Source of the DNA: Brevipalpus yothersi
Lineage: Eukaryota > Arthropoda > Arachnida > Trombidiformes > Tenuipalpidae
Length of the DNA: 64,000 nt
Direction: 5' to 3'
NCBI GenBank assembly: GCA_003956705.1
Contig: QZCP01000146.1
Coordinates: forward strand, 248,001 to 312,000
Shown piece after piece: positions 55,060 to 64,000 of this stretch. How positions within the stretch are numbered: the stretch's first letter is position 1; each line of letters begins with the position of its first letter. The position numbers were made by a program, and so were the translations under genes. The notes under the pieces were generated by a model that had not been told where the DNA came from, made no database searches, and was given only the letters and a program-made list of their open reading frames with translations.

Positions 55060-58044
55060 AAGGAAATCAGAATCCTAAGCAAGCTTGTTCACGTGTACCT
55101 CTACCCAGATTACTGCGAAAAACAGTTGAGCTTGTGTTAAAGAAAGGTGTGAGGAAATCCAAATTTAGATGATAAATGAAATATCTTGAAGTTCTCCTCG
55201 TTCTCTTTTTCTCTCTTTCTCCTGATTTGAATGTGGGGCGAGTTTCTAGAATTTTTTGCCTTGACTGGTCAGAAAAATAAAATTGGCAATAAGAGGGAAA
55301 AATAAATTATAATATCGAGAGATTTCTTTGATATTAATTAATCAAGGTATCTTGGAGATACAAGTAATAACATCAGATGGTCGAAACAAACAATCTATCA
55401 GTTTATCAATCAAAATTGAATGCTTCTCTTCATTCGCAACACTTAAGTTCTGAGCGATCGATTTCGGAAAGGTTTTTTGGTGCTCGAAAAATTTTCACGG
55501 GAATGGGATCAGCTTAAGTTTTGAGGTCAATTGCTTGGGTCACTGTTGGGTGCTCCCCTTCTGTAGTTGGTGAAAGTTATCTACACAGAGGAATCAAAAT
55601 AGTTCTCCATAAATTAGTTGATATTTTTATTTGTTGTGTGGTTAGAATCTCATTTCTAATTAAGTTCACTTAACAGTTGGAACTTATCTGTTAGATTTTC
55701 TGTTTTTACTCGCAAACAATCTTAACCTTGTTGATGATTTATTTAGCCTCTCCTGAAAACATGCACACTAATCAGCTCTTCATAGAGCCTCAAAACACAT
55801 CAGAGAAATATGATCAACCCCTCGATGATGGCTCTTTATTCATCGAAGAGAAGATTAAGGTTCGAAGAACTTGAGGTGATCAGAGTGGGATGAAAAAAGA
55901 GAGATTCCTCTTTTTGTTCGTTAGAGCTCGAATTTTTCTCACCAAAATTGCCTAACTCGATTGTTTTGATCACCAAATTAGTGATAGAAGCTTCTCTTTC
56001 CCAGCATATTATGAATAAAATAATTTTTCAATCAATTTTTTGTTTTATCCTTTCTTGATTAGACATCGTTTACGTCTTCCATTCTTCATGATGCTTGTTT
56101 TGTTGTTAACAACAGATTTTTGGTATCTTGTACTCAATTGATGAGATAGAGAGAAGCGGCTCTATATCGAGTAGTATTTTATCCATGCTAGTTGTGGCTA
56201 ATACTTGAATGAACTCAATCCGACGCCTCGAGATGATTTTTATCAAGGGTCAAATTGTTTCAACCTCAGTTTCCTCTCTTGAAAACGCCGAAGCGAAACC
56301 AAAATAGCTTTAAATCATCATTAGACACCGGATATTAGCTTCCGATAAAGTTGCAGGCTTGAAGCATCCGCAATGAATGTTGAACTAATGAGTACTTCTA
56401 AGAGTATGATGAAGGCAGATAATCAACTGCAACTGAAAAATAATTCAAATATGATTGCACTCGCATGGGTGCAAAGTTTGTTGAAATGAAGCCTCTGCTG
56501 TCAAATGAGAAGAATTCAGTGTTTTGGTCATTATAAGATCATTGCATTAAGTTTCAAGTTGTGGATCAATGTGACGAAAAACTCTATGAAAATTGAACTG
56601 AGGAGCAACACATACATTCCGATCGTCGGGAAGTTGTCTAGTATTTCTTGACTAATTGGCAAATGTTTCAGTTTCCTATTATCATTCTTCTAAGTTTAAT
56701 TGAATCGCATGCGAATATCATTAGCAACATTTCGTATAGTTCGATTAACTGATTCTAATCAATGTCTGTCTTATCAATAGCGATTGCTCTTGCATAAATA
56801 AATATTGCTCGCATTCATGCAAGCAATATCATCAAGACATGACGAGTAAATGACTTGCGAATATGCAACTGATCTCTCATAATGATAGAAAAGCTTACTC
56901 TCTATAGGTCTTTTGCCAACAAAAAGATATCGTTCAGATGAAAACTTTGAGATGTATCTCTTCTCCGATACTAGTTGAATAGTTGATTGCATAGAGACAA
57001 ATAAAAATCCTACTCTAATTTTTTTTACTCTATCATCGCTTTGCGAAGTCAACCATGCTAGATTCTGGTGATCATTCGGCCCTACACTCAGATTTCTGTT
57101 ACAAATTGAGATGCGAGTTATGTATGAAACTGATTCTCATCCTCAGTTCTCGTAGTGACCAAATAACATTCGGTGAAGCTAAGGAAGCACACTGATTCAA
57201 CATCATCTCAGCTCGCATGACTTTGAACTAAATAAGCACTTTCACCAAATTCATCAGTGATTTGATACAATAAATGCTGCTTAAATTGATTGGTCAAATT
57301 CATAATTTTAGTGATACATTGTTGCATCAATCTTTTTGATACTATCAAGGTACTGATTAAGCCGAAAAAGGATCAATCACTAACGATCGAGATCTCATGA
57401 CAACAAGTGGATTGAAAAAACATGAGATCAAACGTATCTCTCTTTGTGAGAAATAGTCTAATGCAATAGATTGGTGGCAGACTGAATTGACTTTCTCACA
57501 GTTACAAAAACCCAATTCTAATTGGGTACAAAATTTCAGTCTTGAAAGGCAATCATGTATCATTTCAGCGACCAATTCAAACTCTATTTCATCAACCCAT
57601 GTGAGATTGAAGGCCAACCCAGTTCCTCCCACATCAGTTAATTTACACCCTTTTCGAATGGAGCAGAATCAGTTGAAGAAGATGATCCGAAAATCAGAGA
57701 AGATTCTTGGAAACTTTTTCAGTTGAAGAGTGATCTTCGGAGAACAAGTGTCTTGAGAAATTTTGATAACAGATTTATTGCTATTCAAATCTCTCTTTTT
57801 TATTTCGGTGTTTTGGTTCCTTTTTTTGCTATTCATATTTTGGTGGAAATTCCTTGACTGATAGTTGAAAGTTGAAAGTTGATCGAAAAGCTTTTCGTCA
57901 TCATTCAACTTATCCAGAAGAATTTTCGGGTAAGTAACCTACTTTCATTTTCCTGTGTGTTGGTATTGAACAATTGATTTGGAAGATCATCAACTCTGAG
58001 TATTTTTCATTGAGGTACCTTTCACTCAACTACCTTTCAGCATC
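55060..58044. other. Duplicated spacer copy B and promoter of LEWY-II gene D
   Basis: 55069-56050 repeats spacer A and spacer C. A relic of a subtype I start (MINP then a damaged MKDGSLF) lies near 55809-55855. About 56690-58010 is repeated at 62690-64000 with an offset near 6.0 kb. A 5' untranslated intron is likely at 57932-58040 (ggtaagt donor, ctttcag acceptor), four bases before the gene D ATG. Frames at 57357-57632 and 57669-57908 on the minus strand and 57487-57726 on the plus strand lie in this duplicated upstream sequence and are not supported. Confidence 0.55.
57932..58040 (+). other. Probable 5' untranslated intron of LEWY-II gene D
   Basis: gtaagt donor and ctttcag acceptor, 109 bases. 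Gene C has a similar pair at 52612-52729, and the duplicated copy at the window end has a gtgagt donor in the same position. Confidence 0.5.
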
Positions 58045-59397
58045 ATGATGTTTGGCAAAAAAATGTGCTCATGTGGCTCATGGTCTAATTTTGATGGATA
58101 TTGTGGACGATGTGGTCTCGAGAAGATGCAAGAAGACCAACATGTGGAAGAAAAAGCCAAGCAAGTTATGGAGATGGCTAAACAAAGAATGCAAGCTGCT
58201 GAAGATAGCTTCAAGTGGACCAATGTAGAACATTTGGCTATCCAGACGTTCAATAATCCTGATGTTGGTAACAATCTCAAATGGAATGCTTGCTACAGGG
58301 ATGCCAAAGAACGTTGGAGTTTTGGTGGAGATCCTACTTCGATCGCCAGAGACATCAAGAAAAAGCTCAAGAGCCTTGAATGGTATAATTGTCTAATCAA
58401 AGCCAGTTCATTGGTCAGTAATCTTGAGGATGAAGCTCGAGCAATCATCAATGAATGCAGATGCAATGGACATTTTTCCCTTCTATCAGAAGCTTGTAGC
58501 CCTGAGAGAACAGTCATGGAAGACTGTAAATCTGAGCTACTCAAAAATGTTTCTCAAATGGTTCGAGACCAAGTTTGGCAAGTTTTCGATTGTGCTCATC
58601 GAATGCTCAAAGAAATGAAAAAATCTGATTCAATGAAGAAGGATCTCGGTTTCGAGCTGGTCCCAGCTGCTCAATCAGATACATCAGCTAAGAGCTCACA
58701 GTTAGTTTTTGCTTGGCCCTGGTTCAACACTCTGGAGAAAGTGTACGATGATCAAAACTACCGGGACCCTTATCGGTCATTGGGATCGAGGAATACCCCC
58801 CACTCGAATTGGGGTAGAGATTGGGATTCTGATTGGAACCATCCACCAGTAGAGAAAAAATCTGGCTCTGAAAAGATTCATATTGCGGTGAGAGAATGGA
58901 TCACTACTCCAGAGTTACCAGTTTCACTTGAGCTCGTAAAATTAGAGTATGCTTCGTCAAAAATTGTGTCACACAGTAATTCAGAGAAGAACCTGGATTT
59001 GGCTAGAGATGCCTATGCACAGTCTGATGAAGAGAAAAAGCTGAAATGGAATACGTGTTATGAAGAAGCAGAGAAGGAATTCTTCAATCTAGCCATGACA
59101 ATCAATCGTGCTGAAATTTATCATGTCTTCGCAGACTTTGGAGAGCTTACTTGGTTCGATTGTTTTGTCAAAGCTAGAGAAAAATTGGATGGCATTCATG
59201 ATCAAGCTGATGCGCTGGTATTTGCAATGGTTTTGGCCGATCGCTCGGACATTTCCCACATACCTTTGAAGAGAAGAATGTTTGAAAAGGAATCTCTTTT
59301 CACAACCAAGATTCCAATTGAAATACGGGATCAAGTTTGGATGATCATCACTTGCGCTCGCAAAATATGGGCAGAGAAAAAACTTTTCATCTCTTAA
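58045..59397 (+). CDS. LEWY-repeat protein, subtype II gene D (two units)
   Basis: 450 residues, one coding exon. Amino-terminal cysteines C8, C10, C20 and C23 form the same CxC...CxxC pattern as gene C. A charged coiled-coil-like stretch follows (25-55). Unit 1 has HLAIQTFNNPD (63-73), W.ACYRDAKERW, LEWYNCLIKAS (111-121), CRCNGH with C151 and C161, and VRDQVWQVFDCAHRM. A linker near 245-290 is rich in D, W, R and S and probably disordered. Unit 2 has LARDAYAQSDEE, WNTCYEEAEKEF, LTWFDCFVKAREKLDG, IHDQADALVFAMVLAD and IPIEIRDQVWMIITCARKIW. Unit 2 is the best conserved part among all copies and pseudogenes. No signal peptide or membrane segment. Function unknown. Confidence 0.82.
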   Translation: MMFGKKMCSCGSWSNFDGYCGRCGLEKMQEDQHVEEKAKQVMEMAKQRMQAAEDSFKWTNVEHLAIQTFNNPDVGNNLKWNACYRDAKERWSFGGDPTSIARDIKKKLKSLEWYNCLIKASSLVSNLEDEARAIINECRCNGHFSLLSEACSPERTVMEDCKSELLKNVSQMVRDQVWQVFDCAHRMLKEMKKSDSMKKDLGFELVPAAQSDTSAKSSQLVFAWPWFNTLEKVYDDQNYRDPYRSLGSRNTPHSNWGRDWDSDWNHPPVEKKSGSEKIHIAVREWITTPELPVSLELVKLEYASSKIVSHSNSEKNLDLARDAYAQSDEEKKLKWNTCYEEAEKEFFNLAMTINRAEIYHVFADFGELTWFDCFVKAREKLDGIHDQADALVFAMVLADRSDISHIPLKRRMFEKESLFTTKIPIEIRDQVWMIITCARKIWAEKKLFIS

Positions 59398-59518
59398 AAT
59401 CTTCAGCCATCATCTCTGTAAGCTGAAAGCATAATAAACTTTCTTTCCATTAAGGATTTGTCTTACCTATCTGTTAGATTTCAATACAATGTAATCCCCC
59501 ATTTTGAACTACAGATGA

Positions 59519-59524
59519 AATAAA
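59519..59524 (+). terminator. Poly(A) signal of LEWY-II gene D
   Basis: AATAAA about 120 bases after the stop codon. Confidence 0.5.
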
Positions 59525-60857
59525 AACTGATTTCCAGCATTTACTCTCCCCTCTATCTCCTTGATTTATTTTGTCATTTCTAGCTCGCATTTCTCAATCA
59601 GTATCAAAAGAAGTGTCAGCAATCTTAGGAAGAATGTTCGAGAACATATTTCATTTCACATGAGTTTTCGAGATCACATCTCATGCTGCTATAAAAAGTG
59701 TCTCATATCTGCTCATTAGAAACAATGGAAATCTCTTGGAATTTCTGAAGAGTTACTTTTTCGTTTGACCAAATGGATAGACAATCTTGGAAGAAATAGA
59801 TAGTTCATTATGTCAAAATTATAATATTCATTCTGAGTGAAATCAGATCACCATCCGGTCAGTTTTTACCAATCAGGTAGGCTCGTAAAGCTGATGTAGA
59901 AGTACTTGTAGGCATCGATCTGCTGGTAATTTCATTTTGAATGCATCAGTTTTCTGAGAAGAGACAATTTTGAGCTCATGAAAAAGTTTCTCTTCAATCT
60001 GGACAGTCAATCGATATGGATTGATGTTGCTTAGAGCGTGATATCATGCTCCTCAGCTTTGAATGTGATCAGGAGGGAATCTCTCTTGTTCTACAAGTGT
60101 ATATTTTTCAGTTATCATTAAAAGAGTCAGCAATTAAGTCTACAAATATCTGTTGTTAGGAAATGAATCGAGCTGCACCAGTTTTCAATCTCATCTTTCA
60201 GTGATTCTTACTTGAACACAGGAAGCTAAGCAAATTATCACCAGACATCTAATTGTTTTCAATTTACTTTGAAACTAGAGTCATCCCCCATGAATGCGAA
60301 ACTGATGAGAAATCTTCGAAATCTTACACCTAATCAGATGAAATTGAAAACTGATTCTTGGAAGATCGCTTTAAGAGAAGTGAAAACTATGTCCCAAATA
60401 AAGTTTCGTCAAAGAAATGTGAAGAATTTAGTTTTTGTTCCCATCAGATTTCTGCGTTGAGTTTCAGAAAAAACGAATTAACTCTCAATCGCCATGAAAA
60501 ATTCTATTCCCAATCGTGTTCAGACTTTCATTCTGGCAGCCAGTGCGGTAGACCAATCATACACCATTGCAACAATTAATTGAACCCCATCTGATCAGCC
60601 AATGACAGATCATCTGCCAACCAATTTACTCCCATGTAAATTACTCTACACCGTTTTGGAATAGAGTAGAAGCAGATCGGCAAGATAATGATACCAACCA
60701 ATTTGAAAAGATTATCTTATTTACATACTGATTTTCAGAAGGGGAAGTTCTTATGAATCGTTAATTTCATTCAGCTGAGACTGTTATTCATTTAAGAACC
60801 GGAAGTTGTTTCATCTTTCTTATCTTATGAGTTCTTAATTGATTTCATCACTTTTAG

Positions 60858-60879
60858 ATATATATATATATATATATAT
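60858..60879. repeat. (TA)n microsatellite
   Basis: About eleven TA units just before a LEWY-repeat relic. Confidence 0.9.
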
Positions 60880-60900
60880 TCTTACGAGTTCTTAGAAATT

Positions 60901-61140
60901 TAGAGAAGTCGAGATTTTACAATATGGAAGTCAAGCATTTGTCTGCGAAAACATTCATAGATCCAGATAAAACAAATTTATCTGGATTGAGTCACTTTAT
61001 GAAGAGGCTAAAGAAAGGTTTTGAGGTAACTAAAGTGATAAGTGGCTGTTTCCGCGGGATTCAAGAGAGATCCTGACTGGTATATTATATGGTATAATTT
61101 GAAGATCAGGGCAAGAAAGGAACGGAATCTATCTATCTGA
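60901..61140 (+). pseudogene. LEWY-repeat family, subtype I pseudogene relic
   Basis: Matches unit 1 of gene B from SRFYNMEIKHLAVKTFIDPD to ARKERNL, with several frameshifts and stops. The reading breaks after the DP motif, resumes at LYEEAKER and breaks again before LEWY. It is followed by spacer copy C, giving the same gene-spacer order as the two upstream units. Confidence 0.78.
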
Positions 61141-64000
61141 GTGAACAAAACCTTCCGATATCATCCACTAATTGGGTCGATTTGTTTTTTTGATCAACAA
61201 ATTTTTATGACTTCTCATTATATGATCTGATGATATGAAGAGATTATATATGATTATATATACATATATACATGTATATATATATTATGAATATGATCAG
61301 ATTCAGTCCAATCATGACTTCTACCATTAGATGAACATGACCTGTAGAACTCTTTGAACCTACCTTTTCAAATGAGAAATGTAAAGAAATTTGAGCTCGT
61401 TTGAGCGATAGCACGGATGGAAATTTACTACTCTGTAAATCTTGGTTTTTCAATCCCTCTTCTTATTTAATCAGAAAACCTTATTTGGTGTAGGGTAAAA
61501 AATTACCTACCGAATATCTGGTAGAGAAACGACGAGCTTGAACTAAGAGGATTGAGATTTGTTTGTTATTATTTCTGTAAATTTTAAAATTTCAAAACCA
61601 TGGAATCTGAAGCAAACTCGTTCACGTGAACCTGTATCCAGATTGCTCCAAAATTTCGAAAAAACAGTTGAGCTTGTGTTAGAGAAAGAAGGTATAAGAA
61701 AATTCAAATTCAGGTAATAAATGAAATATCTTGAAGTTCTTCTCTTCCTCCTGATTTGATTATGGGTCGAGTTTCTCAAATTTTTTGCCTTGACTGGTCA
61801 GAAAGAAAGAATTGGCAATAAGAGGAAAAAATTATTATAACATTGAGATTTCATTGATAGTAATTAATCAATGTAAGTTGGAATGCAAGTATTAACATCA
61901 GATGGTCACACCGAACAATCTATCAGTTTATCAATCAAAATTGAAAGTTTCTCCTCTTTCGCCACAGTAAAGTTCTAAGCGATCGATATCGGAAAGGTTT
62001 TGTGGTGTTCGAAAAAATTTTCACATGAATGGCTTTGGCTCAAGTTTTGATTTCAATTGCTTGGTCAATGTTGTTGGTCCACAACTGTAGCTGGTGAAAG
62101 TTATTGGTGAAGTCGAAATATTTCTCCATAAATTAGTTGATATTTTCATTTGTTGTGTGGTAAGAATCTCAGTTCTAATTCAGTTCACTAAACAGTTGGA
62201 ACTTATCTGTTAGATTTCCTGTTTTTACAACATCACAAACAATCTTAACCTTGTTGATGATTTATCTTGCTTCTCTGGCCAACATGCACACTAATCCGCT
62301 CTTCATAGAACCTCAAAACACATCACAGAAATATGATCAACCCTTTATTATGGGTGATGGCTCTTTATTCAACGCAGAGAAGATTTGGGTTGAAAGAACT
62401 TGGGGTGATTAGAGTGTAATTTGAGATGAAAAAAAGAAAATTCTATTCGCTGTTCGTTTGAGCTCGAATTTTTCTCACCAAGATTGGTCAAAGGTTTAAC
62501 TCGATTTTTTTGATTACCAATTTAGCGATACAAGCTTCCCTATCCCAACATATGAATAAAATAAGTGTTTCATAAATTGTTTGTTTTATTCTTCCTTAAC
62601 TAGATATCGCTTACGTATTTTGATCTTGACTTATTCACAAATTTTGTGATTTCTTTTGATCACTCTTAATTGTTTCAGTTACCTTTTCTCATTCTCCTAA
62701 GTTTAATTGAATCGCATGCGAATATCACCATCAACATTTCGTATAATTCGATTAACTGATTCTAATCAATCTCTGTTTTATCAAGAGCGATTGTGATTGC
62801 TCTTGCATTAGGTTCATGAAAACAATATCATTAAAACATGATGAGTAAATAGCCTTCGAATATGCAAGTGATCTCTCATGATGGTAGAACAGCTCACTTT
62901 CTCTAGATGTTCAGATCCAGCAGGAAGATCTCCTTCAGAAGAAAACTTTGAGATTTGTTCCTTTTCCGATAGCAGTCGAATAGTTTAATAGAGACCGGAA
63001 GAAATTCTACTCTAATTATTTTTACATCCATCGCTTTACGAAGTCAACCATGCTAAATTCTGGTAAACAATCGGCCCTACATTCAGATTTCTATGTTACT
63101 ATTTGAGATATGAGCTAGGTAAATGAAATTGACTCGCATCCTTTTAGTTCTTTTAGTTTGTAGTGACTCAAATAAAATTCGAAAAAGCTGAGCTAACACA
63201 TTGTTTCAACATCATCTCAGCTCACATGACTCTGGACTAAACGAGCATCTTCACCAAGTTCATCAGTGATTTGATAATGCTGAATGAATAAATGATGCTC
63301 AAATTGATTGGTGAAAATCATAATTTTAGTGATACATTATCGCATCAATTTTTTTGATCCTATCAAGTTCCAATCAAGCCGAAAGAGGATCACTAACGAT
63401 CGAGATCTCACGACTCCAAGTGGATTGAAAAAACATGAGATCAAAAGTGTCTCTGGGTGTAAGAAATAGTCTGATGCAATAGACTGGTGGCAGCCCGAAT
63501 TGACTTTCTCACAGTCATAAAAAATTCCTATCCTAATTGGGTACAAAATTTCAGTCTTGAAGGGCAATCATGTACCACTTCAGCGACCAATTCAAACTCT
63601 ATTTCATCAACTCATGTGAGATTAACGGCCAACCTAGTTCCTCCCACATCAGTTAATTTACACCCTTTTCGAATGGAGCGGAATCAGTTGAAGAAGATGA
63701 TCCAAAAATCAGAGAAGATTCTTGGAATCTTTTGCAGTTAAAGAGTGATCTCTGGAGAGGAAGTTTCTTAAGAAATTTCGACAACTGATTTATTTCTGTT
63801 CAAATCTCTCTTTTTTGTGTGTTTTGATTCTTTTTTCTTGCTATCTATATTTCGGTAAAATTCTAAGTTGATCAAAAAGCTTTTCGTCATCCTTCAACTT
63901 ACAGTGAGACATTTTCGGGTGAGTAATTAAACCTACTTTCATTTCCCTGTGAGTTGGTATTGGACAAACAAATCGAAAGGTCATCAACTCTGAGTATTTT
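61141..64000. other. Duplicated spacer copy C and upstream region of a further subtype II gene
   Basis: 61150-62640 repeats spacers A and B, and 62690-64000 repeats 56690-58010. A TA/TACA-rich tract lies at 61245-61287. A gtgagt donor sits near 63919 at the position of the gene D 5' intron donor. No intact gene lies inside the window here. Confidence 0.6.

Larger units (their letters stand above)
59398..60900. other. 3' flank of LEWY-II gene D
   Basis: AATAAA at 59519-59524. 59800-60160 is the counterpart of the 50280-51340 flank, and 60745-60830 matches 49280-49370. An AT repeat lies at 60858-60879. Frames at 60269-60460 and 60358-60579 are not supported. Confidence 0.5.

Noticed and set aside
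57357..57908. Frames on both strands upstream of LEWY-II gene D, repeated at 63337-63741
   Set aside because: Their reappearance comes from the segmental duplication; they differ by frame breaks and lie in untranslated upstream sequence.
1..64000. Retroelement, DNA transposon, tRNA, rRNA or CRISPR signals
   Set aside because: Looked for reverse transcriptase and transposase motifs, terminal repeats and clover-leaf tRNA patterns by eye; none convincing.

Overview
This window is nuclear DNA from an invertebrate with a compact, AT-rich genome. The evidence is short GT-AG introns (54 to about 145 bases), polyadenylation hexamers, CT/GA/AT microsatellites, two assembly gaps inside CT repeats, and divergent ionotropic (iGluR-like) receptors, a protostome family. 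An arthropod with small introns, such as an acariform mite, would fit, but species cannot be decided from the sequence. I saw no rRNA, tRNA, transposase, reverse transcriptase or CRISPR array.

The window is almost entirely three same-strand tandem gene families. (1) About 0.3-7.3 kb: four ionotropic-receptor-like loci. Two are full length, one has lost its receptor core by internal deletion, and one is full length except for a single in-frame stop. (2) About 7.9-38.8 kb: thirteen MYND-SET (SMYD-type) genes plus four decayed fragments. Twelve share one phase-2 intron inside the MYND finger; the fifth gene has turned that intron into coding sequence. All thirteen keep all eight MYND zinc ligands, while the SET core has drifted and the N-terminal SET segment that normally holds the SAM-binding glycine motif is absent. 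(3) About 41.5-64 kb: a family I do not recognise, here called the LEWY-repeat family. Its soluble, charged, probably helical proteins are built from two or three divergent copies of one unit of roughly 150 residues. Four genes are intact and four copies are broken. Two subtypes (I and II) alternate along large segmental duplications, and the window ends about 40 bases before the expected start of another subtype II gene.

Between families 2 and 3 in character, and invisible to single-frame ORF scanning, are two small multi-exon genes for secreted proteins. One is a well-supported three-exon minus-strand gene at 35.9-36.5 kb (98 residues with a signal peptide), the only minus-strand gene seen. 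The other is a weaker two-exon candidate at 34.4-34.6 kb.

Functional picture (inference): an environmentally tuned, rapidly duplicating region with chemoreceptor-like channels, MYND-finger proteins that may act as protein-interaction factors rather than as methyltransferases, and a lineage-specific repeat protein. Two SMYD genes and one LEWY gene carry the same E2F-like upstream motif, hinting at shared regulation or a shared duplicated promoter fragment.
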